From NCBI GenBank assembly GCA_964629575.1, contig CAZVUM010000007.1, positions 1-64,000 of the forward strand: a DNA stretch of 64,000 nucleotides. The letters run 5' to 3'. Source of the stretch: JAYPWI01 sp964629575 (GTDB lineage Bacteria; Actinomycetota; Acidimicrobiia; Acidimicrobiales; Poriferisodalaceae). The notes below the pieces were generated by a model. That model worked only from the letters and a program-made list of their open reading frames with translations. It made no database searches and was not told the DNA's origin. Every line of letters starts with the position of its first letter. Positions within the stretch are counted from its first letter, which is position 1. Both the position numbers and the translations under genes were made by a program. This document shows positions 8,016-16,142 of the stretch, piece after piece.

Positions 8016-9650
8016 ATGCTCGGTCACGACGCGGTAGCTCAGGCCCTGGTCGACGAAGGTGTCGACACGGTGTTCGGTGTGCTCGGCGACGGCAACCTGT
8101 TCATCGGTGAGGCGCTGACGCGAATCCACGGCGTCAACTTCGTGGCGGCGACCCACGAGGCCAACGCCGTCTCCATGGCCGAGGGCTGGTCCAAAGCCAC
8201 CGGCCGCGTCGGGGTGGCCACCTGCACGCACGGTCCCGGGCTCACCAACACCACCACGGCCATGGTCGAAGGCGTGAAGAACCGCACACCGATGATCGTC
8301 CTCTGTGGCGACACCCCGCAGGCCGATCGCCACCATCTCCAGCGCATCGACCAGCACGCACTGGTCGTCGCCACTGGCGCCGGCTTCGAACCCGTCAACA
8401 CCTCTGAGACCATCGGGGAGGACGTAGCGCGCGCCTTCCGCCGGGCCAGGGCTGAGCGGCGCCCCATCGCCCTCAACGTCCCCGTCGCAATCAAGTTCGG
8501 GGAGGGAGAGTACGTTCCCGCCCGGCGGGTGGAGGTCGCGAACACTGCGGTCAGCGCCGATCCCGAGGCGCTCGACGCCGCTGTGGGCATCATCGCCTCG
8601 GCGGCGCGTCCCATGGTCCTCGCCGGCCGCGGTGCCCATCTCGCCGGCGCACGCGACGCTCTCGTGGAGCTCGCCGGCCGCCTGGGCGCACCGCTCACGA
8701 CCTCGTTGCTCGGCTCTGGCATGTTCCGGGGCGAGGCACACAACCTCGGCGTTCACGGAACCCTGTCGCACAGCCTCGCGGCCGAGACGTTCCTGCAGGC
8801 CGATTGCATCGTGAGCTTCGGCGCCAGCCTCAACCAGTTCACGACGGACGAGGGTCAGCTCCTGTCCGGCAAGCGCATCGTGCAGGTGGACCTCCACCCC
8901 GACGCGGTCGGTGTGTACCAGCCGGCCGATGCCATGGTGTTGGGCGACGCTCGGCTGGTCGCCCAGACCATGTTGGAGATGCTCGACTCGATCGATCATC
9001 GGCCCGCCGCGTTCGCCGGGGACGATCTGGCCGAACGGATCCGCAACTTCGACCGTCGCTCCGACGTCGACGACCGAAGCACCGACGACACCCTCGACTT
9101 GCGCACATTCACCCTCGAGGTGGATGCGATGTTGCCCGACGACCGCATGGTCGCCTGTGACGCAGGCCGCTTCATGCTGTGGGGCCTCAACCTGAGCGTC
9201 CCCGACCCCGGATCGCTGATCACGAGCCACGGATTCGGCGCGATCGGCCTCGGCATGTCGACCGCCATCGGCGCCGCCGTCGCCCGACCCGACCGCCCCA
9301 CCGTTCTGGCGATCGGCGACGGCGGCTTCATGATGGGCGGAATGGTGGAGCTCTCCACCGCGGCCCACCTGGGCCTTGATCTGATCGTCCTGCTGTACAA
9401 CGACGGCAGCTACGGCGCCGAGCACGTCCAGCTGTACGCCAAGAACATGGACCGCGACGCATCCCTGCACGAATGGCCGGACCTCGGCGAGGTCGCCCAA
9501 TCGTTCGGGTGCGCAGCGACACGGGTGCACAACAAGGCCGAGCTCGCCGACCTCGGCGACATCATCAAGAACCGTGACACCGGGCGACCGTTGGTGATCG
9601 AGTGCATGGTCGACCCGGAGGTGTTCAGCCAGATCATGGGCTCCCGCTGA
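8016..9650 (+). CDS. ThDP-dependent enzyme of the acetolactate synthase / 2-hydroxyacyl-CoA lyase superfamily
   Basis: 544 residues. ATG 8016 follows a GGAGGGG ribosome site by 5 nt. The N-terminal PYR domain has the activating Glu in ATHEANAVSMAEG; the middle domain is Rossmann-like (ARPMVLAGRGAHL); the C-terminal PP domain has the ThDP motif GDGG followed after about 25 residues by ND. The product type cannot be fixed: acetolactate synthase-like, oxalyl-CoA decarboxylase or 2-hydroxyacyl-CoA lyase are all possible. The next gene, 2 bp downstream, is a family III CoA-transferase and a PhyH-type dioxygenase follows, which favours a 2-hydroxyacyl-CoA lyase or oxalyl-CoA decarboxylase-like role over branched amino acid synthesis. 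Confidence 0.85.
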   Translation: MLGHDAVAQALVDEGVDTVFGVLGDGNLFIGEALTRIHGVNFVAATHEANAVSMAEGWSKATGRVGVATCTHGPGLTNTTTAMVEGVKNRTPMIVLCGDTPQADRHHLQRIDQHALVVATGAGFEPVNTSETIGEDVARAFRRARAERRPIALNVPVAIKFGEGEYVPARRVEVANTAVSADPEALDAAVGIIASAARPMVLAGRGAHLAGARDALVELAGRLGAPLTTSLLGSGMFRGEAHNLGVHGTLSHSLAAETFLQADCIVSFGASLNQFTTDEGQLLSGKRIVQVDLHPDAVGVYQPADAMVLGDARLVAQTMLEMLDSIDHRPAAFAGDDLAERIRNFDRRSDVDDRSTDDTLDLRTFTLEVDAMLPDDRMVACDAGRFMLWGLNLSVPDPGSLITSHGFGAIGLGMSTAIGAAVARPDRPTVLAIGDGGFMMGGMVELSTAAHLGLDLIVLLYNDGSYGAEHVQLYAKNMDRDASLHEWPDLGEVAQSFGCAATRVHNKAELADLGDIIKNRDTGRPLVIECMVDPEVFSQIMGSR

Positions 9651-9652
9651 GG

Positions 9653-12079
9653 ATGGCCGGCTCCTTCCTCGAGCCATACCGCATCCTCGATCTCACCGAC
9701 GACCGTGGCCACTTCGCGGGTTTTCTGCTCGCCCAGATGGGTGCCGACGTCATCGCGGTCGAGCCGCCCGAAGGCCAAAGGGCCCGCCATCTGGGGCCGT
9801 TCGCAGGCGACGAGCCCGATCCCGAGCGATCCCTTCAGCATTGGGCGTACAACCGGGGCAAGCGGTCGGTGGTGGCGGAGTCCGCCGCCGACATCGCTGC
9901 GCTGGCCGACACGGCTGACGTCCTGATCGAATGTGGCGCGTTCGACATCGACCTCGACGCCCTGCGCGCCGCGAACCCTGCGCTGGTCACCTGCTCGCTC
10001 TCGCCGTTCGGAGGCGACGGACCCAAGGCCGACTGGCTCGGCACCGACATCGTCCTCAACGCGGCGAGTGGCGAGATGTCGCTCAACGGCTACATGGATC
10101 GGCCCCCGGTTCGGATCAGCGCGCCCCAGATTTGGGTGAACGCGGGCGCCGAAGCGGCCTGTGGGGTGATGATCGCTCTCACCGACAGGCGCCAGACCGG
10201 CCTGGGTCAGCACATCGACCTCAGCGCGCAAGAGGCGATGATGCTCACGGCGCAGGGATGGCTCGCCCCGTCCTTGTGCGACAACCCGCCTGCTCAGCGA
10301 AGCGGCGGCGGGCTCGAGCTGCTGGGTCAGGTGCGATTCCGGTTCGTGTACGAGTGCCTCGACGGACACATGACCCTCACGTTCCTCCCGGGAATCCTCG
10401 TGGGACCCTTCACCAACCGGATCATCGCGTGGGCCGCCGCTCAGGGAACCGTCGACGAGGAGCTCGCCGCCATCGACTGGACCGACCTCTTGCAGGAGCG
10501 GGAGCTCGAGGACGTCGCCGACATCGCCACGAGGACATCGGAGGGGATCGCCGCAGCGCTGGCGAAACACACCAAGGCCGACCTGTTCGAGATGGCCAGA
10601 CGCGACAAGCTGCTCATGGTCCCGGTCACCACTCCTGCCGACGTGGTCCGCAGCGAGCACTACGAGGCACGTGGGTTCTGGGACGACGTCGACGTCGGCA
10701 GGGAGGGTGTCGAAGGTCCGGTTCGATTCCCGGGTCCGTGGATCCACGGCGATCCCATCGCCCTCGAGCGTCTCGGCGCCCCACCCCTCCTCGGCGAGCA
10801 CACCGCTGAGGTCATGGCCGAGACGGCGCGCTCACCGGCGGTGCCGACGGCCGGCAGCTGCGAGTCGGGCCGCACCAAGCCCCTCGACGGGGTTCGCATC
10901 GTCGACTTCACATGGGTCTATGCGGGGCCATTCGCCACCCGGATGCTCGCGTACTACGGGGCCGAAGTGATCCGCGTCGAGTCCCAGACGCGACCCGATC
11001 AGGTACGGAGCTCCGGTCTGTCCCGCGTGATGGGTGACGAGGGGCCCGAGGTGAGCCAGCAGTGGCACTCCATCAACGCGGACAAGAAGAGTCTGCAGAT
11101 CAACCTGAAGGTGCCAGAGGCGCGTCAGGTGGTGCTCGACCTGGCCAAGAGCGCAGATGTAGTGATCAACGCGTTCTCACCTGGAGTCCTCGAACGGGTC
11201 GGCCTGGGCCACGACGATCTCATCGAGGTCAACCCTCAGCTCATCGCGGTCTCGACCACCCTCTTCGGACACAGTGGTCCGCTGTCCCCGATTCCGGGGT
11301 TCGGCAACATGGGCGCGGCAATGGGCGGCTACTACGAGCTCACCGGCTGGCCGGACCGCCTGCCTGCCGGCCCGTTCCTCGCCTACACCGACGCCACTTC
11401 GCCCCGGCTCACCGCAGCGGTCGTGATGGCGGCGCTCGACTGGCGCGAACGCAACGGGTCGGGTCTGAGCATCGACTTCAGCCAGGCCGAGGGAGGAATC
11501 CACTTCCTCACCGAAGCCATGCTCGACGAGGTCGTCAACGGCCACGGTCAGACCCGCAACGGCAATGCCGATGGCTTCATCGCCCCTCACGGCGCCTATC
11601 CGTGTGGAAACGACGGCGACGACGATTGGGTCGCTCTAGCGTGTGAGACCGATACGCAGTGGGCAGCGCTTGTCGGGGTTCTCGGGCGCGGCGACCTCGC
11701 CGGGCTGGACACTGCTGAGCGGCTCGCCCGCTCGGCGGAGCTCGACGAGCTGATCGCCTCGTTTACCTCAGGACGTGAACCGGTCGAGCTCCACACCCTC
11801 TTGCAAGCTGCCGGGGTGCCCGCTCACCACGTTCAGAACAGCCCCGAGGTCACCACCGACCCGCAGCTGCTGCACCGCGACCACTTCCACGAGGTCCCCC
11901 ACGAGATCTACGGGCACTCGTGGGCCGAGCAGTACGGGTTCCGGCTCTCCCGCAGCGACGGAACTCCAGAACGCGCCGGTCCACTGTGGGGCGAACACAA
12001 CTTCGAGATCCTCACGGAGATTCTCGGATACGACGGCGACCAGGTCGCCGAGTTGGTGATCGCCGAGGTCCTGGAGTGA
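9653..12079 (+). CDS. Tandem-domain CaiB/BaiF (family III) CoA-transferase
   Basis: 808 residues holding two complete family III CoA-transferase domains, about 1-395 (YRILDLTDDRGHFAGFLLAQ) and 410-808 (VRIVDFTWVYAGPFATRMLA). Single-domain members such as formyl-CoA transferase are about 400-430 residues and form interlocked dimers; here both halves are on one chain. The second half keeps a candidate catalytic Asp at about 580 (FLAYTDATSP), whereas the matching stretch of the first half reads QIWVNAGAE (Asn-163), so the first domain may be non-catalytic; that alignment is by eye. It starts 2 bp after the ThDP enzyme and its stop overlaps the next gene (GTGA), so it sits inside an operon. Confidence 0.9.
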   Translation: MAGSFLEPYRILDLTDDRGHFAGFLLAQMGADVIAVEPPEGQRARHLGPFAGDEPDPERSLQHWAYNRGKRSVVAESAADIAALADTADVLIECGAFDIDLDALRAANPALVTCSLSPFGGDGPKADWLGTDIVLNAASGEMSLNGYMDRPPVRISAPQIWVNAGAEAACGVMIALTDRRQTGLGQHIDLSAQEAMMLTAQGWLAPSLCDNPPAQRSGGGLELLGQVRFRFVYECLDGHMTLTFLPGILVGPFTNRIIAWAAAQGTVDEELAAIDWTDLLQERELEDVADIATRTSEGIAAALAKHTKADLFEMARRDKLLMVPVTTPADVVRSEHYEARGFWDDVDVGREGVEGPVRFPGPWIHGDPIALERLGAPPLLGEHTAEVMAETARSPAVPTAGSCESGRTKPLDGVRIVDFTWVYAGPFATRMLAYYGAEVIRVESQTRPDQVRSSGLSRVMGDEGPEVSQQWHSINADKKSLQINLKVPEARQVVLDLAKSADVVINAFSPGVLERVGLGHDDLIEVNPQLIAVSTTLFGHSGPLSPIPGFGNMGAAMGGYYELTGWPDRLPAGPFLAYTDATSPRLTAAVVMAALDWRERNGSGLSIDFSQAEGGIHFLTEAMLDEVVNGHGQTRNGNADGFIAPHGAYPCGNDGDDDWVALACETDTQWAALVGVLGRGDLAGLDTAERLARSAELDELIASFTSGREPVELHTLLQAAGVPAHHVQNSPEVTTDPQLLHRDHFHEVPHEIYGHSWAEQYGFRLSRSDGTPERAGPLWGEHNFEILTEILGYDGDQVAELVIAEVLE

Positions 12080-12388
12080 CAGCGCGCCTCGTGGCGCTGG
12101 AGATCAACGTTCCCGACTCCGATCAGCTGCTGCGGGCGATGGCGACCTACGGGTACCTCTCGAGGCGAGGACCGACTCCCTTCGGCGGCATCTCTTCGTT
12201 CATCATCGGGCGGTGCGGTCTGATGCTCCGCCACGATGCGTCGCTGTTCCGCGGCTCCACTCGACGAGATGCGGCTCGCCCTCGGTGCGATCGGCACCCG
12301 GCTCGTGCAGACCGAGCACCACGTGTTCGTCCATCCCGCTGACGCCGGTGGCGTGCTGGTGCAGCTCACCCCACGGGTCCAGCACTGA
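12076..12388 (+). pseudogene. Frameshifted VOC / methylmalonyl-CoA epimerase-like remnant
   Basis: GTG 12076 overlaps the CoA-transferase stop. The first frame reads VTARLVALEINVPDSDQLL and an SSFIIG strand, then runs into Arg-rich non-domain sequence after about 12240. A different frame, open from about 12220 to TGA 12388, supplies a typical VOC C-terminus (LDEMRLALGAIGTRLVQ, then VFVHPADAGGVLVQL). The total span, 313 bp, is not a multiple of three and is short for a 130-145 residue epimerase, so besides a one-base frameshift an internal piece also seems lost. A sequencing error alone would not restore full length. Confidence 0.6.
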
Positions 12389-12436
12389 AGTCGACGACCG
12401 GCGTGCCGTAGCCTGGGCGACGCACCAGGGGGATTC

Positions 12437-13351
12437 ATGTCCGCGAACACAGCCGAACGCACACGCCTCTCACCGGAGATCCACGAGCTGGGCCTCGAGG
12501 AGTACGTCCTGCAGCTCGAGGTGGACGGCCTCGCGGTCGTCCCGCCCGAAGTCCACGGCGTCAGCGAAGACCAAATCGATGAGCTCGCCGGCTTTCTCCT
12601 GCGTCGCGCTGAGGAGATGGTCGGATGTCCCTTCGACCTCGAGACCGGTCCCGAGGCCGACATCGAGTTCCCCGTTCCCGACCATGTGCTCGCCGAGCTC
12701 GCCGGCGAAACCGACCCCGAGGAACCCAGCCAGTTCCTCATCCAGACCCTTGCCAGCCAGCACCGCATGTTCCGGGACCTCGCGGTCAATCCGGTCGCAG
12801 TTGCGCTGATTCGTCACATGATCGGATCGAGCGCGACCCGCTTCAGCAGCCACAACGCCTTCGTGAAATGGCAGGGCGACTATGGCTATGGCCCCAACCT
12901 CGGCATGCATTGCGACCAGTTGGCGGTGCCACTGCCGTGGGGCCGCAACGCGCTCACCGCCAACACCAACTGGTGCCTCACCGACTACACGCACGAGGGC
13001 GGTGCACTCGCCTACGTGCCGGGTTCGCATCGCCGGATGACGCCACCGACCTTCCCCGATGCGGTCCAGCGGGCGGTGCCGTGCGAGGTCCCGAAGGGCA
13101 CGATGTTGGTGTTCCACGGGGCCACGTGGCACGGCGCCTTCCCAAAGACGACCTCGGGCATGCGGCTGTCGATCGCGAACTACTACCGCCACCTGATGGT
13201 GCTCCCGCAGGAGGAATTCAGGAACGGCTTCGACCGGGCTCTGGCCGCCGATTGCGAGTACCCGGCACTCTTCGAAACGCTGTGCGGCTTCGAGGACGTG
13301 TTTCCCTACGTCGAGCAGAACCAACGGGTTCCGCAGGTGGTCGGCAGTTGA
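12437..13351 (+). CDS. Phytanoyl-CoA dioxygenase (PhyH) family protein
   Basis: 304-residue Fe(II)/2-oxoglutarate oxygenase. The iron-binding HxD is seen in LGMHCDQLAVPLPWG, the distal His in HGATWHGAFPKT and the 2-oxoglutarate-binding Arg in SGMRLSIANYYR; VPGSHRR is also typical. Family members hydroxylate CoA esters (phytanoyl-CoA) or other small substrates. ATG 12437 has an AGGGGG site 5 nt upstream. It follows the ThDP enzyme, CoA-transferase and VOC remnant in the same direction, 48 bp after the latter, suggesting a hydroxylation step in the same pathway. Confidence 0.85.
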   Translation: MSANTAERTRLSPEIHELGLEEYVLQLEVDGLAVVPPEVHGVSEDQIDELAGFLLRRAEEMVGCPFDLETGPEADIEFPVPDHVLAELAGETDPEEPSQFLIQTLASQHRMFRDLAVNPVAVALIRHMIGSSATRFSSHNAFVKWQGDYGYGPNLGMHCDQLAVPLPWGRNALTANTNWCLTDYTHEGGALAYVPGSHRRMTPPTFPDAVQRAVPCEVPKGTMLVFHGATWHGAFPKTTSGMRLSIANYYRHLMVLPQEEFRNGFDRALAADCEYPALFETLCGFEDVFPYVEQNQRVPQVVGS

Positions 13352-13386
13352 GGTGACCCGCTGGTCCTGTGGGGCGGCTCGGCCAG

Positions 13387-14463
13387 TCAGCCAGCAGCCA
13401 GCAGCGGCAGCACCTGATCGGCGAACTCCTGCCCCACCTTCACCTGGTGGCCTGGCGAGGGCAGCATCATGATCTCGCTGAGGCCCGCCTCTTCGAGGTC
13501 CGTGAGCTTTGCGGCAATCTCTTCGGCCGTTCCGACGATGCACGTCCCGCGGAGGAGCTCCTCGGTCACGAAGGGCCGCTCGTCGTCGCGGAGGAACGTG
13601 CAGTGGCCGTCGTGGATGCGGAGGTGGCGGACCCCCTCGGGGGTCTGCTCGACGAGGGCTGCGTAGTCGTCCCACATGCCCTGGAGGTGGTGCGGGGGCT
13701 CGCCGCCGTACTGGCGGATCTTGTCGTAGATGTAGTGGAGCGAGCTAATCACGTACGGCCCGTTCTCCTCGATGATCCGATCCGAGGTCACCGACTCGCC
13801 GGGTTGCAGGATCACGATGTTGGTGAGGCTGATCACCGGGAAGGGGTCGGGCAGCTGACGCCCCACCGATTCGGCGCCACGGCGGGCGGTTTCGAGCGCC
13901 CGGGCGATGGCCCGCGGCTCGGGCGGAAGCGAGGTCACCAGGCCGTCGCCGTACATCCCGGCGAGCGCCTGCGACTTCGGCCCGAACCCCGACACCATGA
14001 TCGGGATGGGGTCGTCGAGGTTGACGTAGCCGAGGTCTCCCATGAGGAGTCGGGTCGGTGCGGTCTTGCCGCGGAAGGTGTACTCGACCTCGTTTCCGGC
14101 CAGCAGCTCCCGGATCACCCGCAGCTCCTCGCCGTACTTCTTGATCGGGAGGGGCTTGTGGTCGAGGAAGCGGTGCGCACTGTTGCCAGCGCCCATCCCG
14201 AGGAAGGTCCGGCCGGGGGCGATGGTGTTGATCGAGGCGATCGAGTGGGCGGTGACCGGCGGGATTCGGGTACCGGCCACCGACACGCCGGTACCCAGGC
14301 GGATCGATTCGGTGCGCTCGGCGGCCAGGGCGAGGTAGGCGTAGCAGTCGCCCCAGATCATCTGGCTGTCGGGGACCCAGATGGCGTCGAATCCCATCCG
14401 TTCGAACTCGACACACTCATCGACATCGCTGAGCTTGGTGGTGACGCACATCCCGAATTCCAT
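13387..14463 (-). CDS. LLM-class flavin-dependent oxidoreductase
   Basis: Luciferase-like monooxygenase fold, 358 residues from ATG 14463 (an in-frame GTG at 14487 is the alternative). MEFGMCVTT, FDAIWVPDSQMIWGD, RLGTGVSVAGTR and GRTFLGMGAGNSAHRF are the standard strands of F420- or FMN-dependent members, close to methylene-tetrahydromethanopterin reductase-like proteins. Given mycothiol-type genes nearby, F420 is a reasonable guess for cofactor but is not proven. It converges with the PhyH gene (35 bp apart). Substrate unknown. Confidence 0.85.
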   Translation of the reverse strand: MEFGMCVTTKLSDVDECVEFERMGFDAIWVPDSQMIWGDCYAYLALAAERTESIRLGTGVSVAGTRIPPVTAHSIASINTIAPGRTFLGMGAGNSAHRFLDHKPLPIKKYGEELRVIRELLAGNEVEYTFRGKTAPTRLLMGDLGYVNLDDPIPIMVSGFGPKSQALAGMYGDGLVTSLPPEPRAIARALETARRGAESVGRQLPDPFPVISLTNIVILQPGESVTSDRIIEENGPYVISSLHYIYDKIRQYGGEPPHHLQGMWDDYAALVEQTPEGVRHLRIHDGHCTFLRDDERPFVTEELLRGTCIVGTAEEIAAKLTDLEEAGLSEIMMLPSPGHQVKVGQEFADQVLPLLAAG

Positions 14464-14545
14464 GAGCGCCGACGTTAGCTCCACCACACCGAACAGGTGC
14501 CTGGGGGCTGCGCGGATAGGGCGGAGCCCTCGAGCGCAGCCCCTA

Positions 14546-14638
14546 GAAACTCAGCGAATTCGACGTTCCCGAGTCGCCTTTCCGCTGAGTTTCCTGGCAC
14601 TTCGTGTTACGAATCGTAACGTTAGGTGCCAGGCACCT
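14546..14638 (-). terminator. Nested inverted repeats directly behind the AhpD-like gene
   Basis: Two stacked hairpins fill most of the 176-bp spacer. One has perfect 11-bp arms GAAACTCAGCG (14546-14556) and CGCTGAGTTTC (14583-14593). The other pairs CCTGGCAC (14593-14600) with GTGCCAGG (14626-14633) around an inner GTTACG-aat-CGTAAC stem; a third palindrome AGGTGCCAGGCACCT ends at 14638, 1 bp from the stop of the minus-strand gene at 14640. The position suggests a transcription terminator for that gene; there is no T-run. The rest of the spacer (14464-14545) shows nothing. Confidence 0.5.
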
Positions 14639-14639
14639 T

Positions 14640-15026
14640 TCAGTGGGAGTGGGGTGGGTCCTCTGGAGCGAGCTCGGCGCCGGCGAGCAACTCGTCGAGG
14701 GCCTCGACGGCGTAGCCCGCGTAGACCATCGCCGGGCCGCCGCACTGCATCACGGCGACGTTGAGTGCGTCGTAGATCTCCTCCGACGACGCCCCCGCAT
14801 CGAGGCAGTCCCGCACGTGGTAGGCGACACAGACGTCGCACTGCATGTTCACCACGAGCGCCAGGCCGATCAGCTCCTTGGTCTTGCGGTCGAGGTCACC
14901 GTCGGCCATCGCGAGCGAATGGGTCTTCCAGTACGTCCGGTGCAGCTCCGGGTTGTGACGGGCGAGCGTGCGCCCGGCCTTGGCGCCGCGCTTCACCCGT
15001 TCCTGGTAGGGCTCCCGATCAGCCAT
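14640..15026 (-). CDS. Carboxymuconolactone decarboxylase / AhpD-like protein
   Basis: 128 residues. The start at ATG 15026 (MADREPYQERVKRGAKAGR) is chosen because the upstream extension overlaps the lipoprotein gene and is Arg-rich. The redox motif MQCDVCVAYHVRDCLDAG gives Cys-x-x-Cys with the downstream His of AhpD-like alkylhydroperoxidases, which is absent from true decarboxylases. DRKTKELIGLALVV and a C-terminal AMVYAGYAVEAL helix complete the family. Probably a thiol-dependent peroxidase or reductase. It starts 5 bp after the lipoprotein stop. Confidence 0.85.
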   Translation of the reverse strand: MADREPYQERVKRGAKAGRTLARHNPELHRTYWKTHSLAMADGDLDRKTKELIGLALVVNMQCDVCVAYHVRDCLDAGASSEEIYDALNVAVMQCGGPAMVYAGYAVEALDELLAGAELAPEDPPHSH

Positions 15027-15031
15027 CTCGG

Positions 15032-16087
15032 TCACTCGCTTCCGTCGCCTGGTTCGCTCGACATCGTGAAATCCTCGAATGTGGTGCCGTCGGTGAAAGC
15101 CAACCCGATGACGTCGACGTCGTACCCGCCTTTGTCGAGTTGGCGAATCACCACCGTGCCCCTCGCACCGAAATCGGCACCGAGATCGCCGGCGGGTCCA
15201 GGGCCATCGGGATCGAAGTGCACGCAGATGCCGGTGTCGCGGCTCGGGTCCTGGCATGCGATGTCGAATGTGCCCGTCTCACCCGTCCACGCCTGGCCCC
15301 ACACCGTGTAGAACTCGAAGGACAGGTAGAACCCGTCCGCATCGTTCGACGAGTGGATGTGGAAGAACGGGTCGGCTCCCCCATCCGCCGGGACATACGT
15401 GTCGTTCACCAGCGCCCAGGCGACGGCCGCCTGCCCACCATCGAGCAGCAGAGCACCCTGCGATGCGGCCGGTGGCTCCGACGCATCGGGCGCCTCGGAC
15501 GTGTCGGGGGCGGGATCGCCCGCGCCCTCGCCACCACCCGACCCTTCGTCCATCTCCTGAGGATCATCGGGGTCGACCGTCTCGGCCAGCGGCTCGGACC
15601 CGTCCGTGACCTCGGTTCGCTCCTGGCTCACGGTGACGACCCCGGCGGTCTCACCGACCTGTACGACCGCGGCCACTCCCGGGCGTCCCGGGTACGTGAG
15701 GTTGAGCACGATCGACGAGGCCGCCTCGAACTCCGACCATTCGAGGCCCTGCGAGTCGAAGTACGAGGTGTAGAAGTCCCTCACCGTGGCCAGGTCGGTG
15801 CCGACGAACTCGAAGGACGCGTGCTCTGTGATCACGCCGTCCTGGTCGCTTCGCTCGTAGGGCTCGATGGTGCTCGCACCCTCGCTCGGTGGCAGCGGCC
15901 AGATCGAGGCGATCTGCGAACTGGATGCGCCACCCGAGGCAGCGTCGCCGGTGTCTTGCCCGTTCTCCTCGAGGCCCGCGTCAGGGCCGCTGTCGGCGGT
16001 GGTGGACGTGTCGTCGCCGCCTCCGCATGCCGCGAGAGCGACCGCGAGTGCGACAATCACGAGTCCGACGAGAGGTGCCCTGCGCAT
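15032..16087 (-). CDS. Secreted lipoprotein with Asp/Glu/Pro-rich linker
   Basis: 351 residues. ATG 16087 gives MRRAPLVGLVIVALAVALAAC, a clear lipoprotein signal with lipobox Cys-21, followed by a GGGDDTSTTADS low-complexity stretch. Two globular parts follow: about residues 55-165 (SIWPLPPSEGAST, FYTSYFDSQGLEWSEFE) and about 215-350 (DPFFHIHSSNDADGFYLSFEFYTVW), separated by an acidic/Pro linker. I do not recognise either domain. It is divergent from the TauD-type gene (55 bp) and may form an operon with the AhpD-like gene. Confidence 0.8.
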   Translation of the reverse strand: MRRAPLVGLVIVALAVALAACGGGDDTSTTADSGPDAGLEENGQDTGDAASGGASSSQIASIWPLPPSEGASTIEPYERSDQDGVITEHASFEFVGTDLATVRDFYTSYFDSQGLEWSEFEAASSIVLNLTYPGRPGVAAVVQVGETAGVVTVSQERTEVTDGSEPLAETVDPDDPQEMDEGSGGGEGAGDPAPDTSEAPDASEPPAASQGALLLDGGQAAVAWALVNDTYVPADGGADPFFHIHSSNDADGFYLSFEFYTVWGQAWTGETGTFDIACQDPSRDTGICVHFDPDGPGPAGDLGADFGARGTVVIRQLDKGGYDVDVIGLAFTDGTTFEDFTMSSEPGDGSE

Positions 16088-16129
16088 TCCCGCATGGTAC
16101 GGGCCCGTCGCCCGACTGCGAGTGCGGTC

Positions 16130-16135
16130 TAACCT
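16130..16135 (+). promoter_or_regulatory. Possible -10 box giving a leaderless dioxygenase message
   Basis: TAACCT lies 7 nt ahead of the ATG at 16143, the geometry of a leaderless transcript. No ribosome site is visible between it and the start codon. Confidence 0.35.
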
Positions 16136-16142
16136 CAACAGC

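Noticed and set aside
8016..9650. ilvB acetolactate synthase large subunit
   Set aside because: No ilvN or ilvC neighbour; the context is catabolic (CoA-transferase, PhyH), so the symbol was not assigned.
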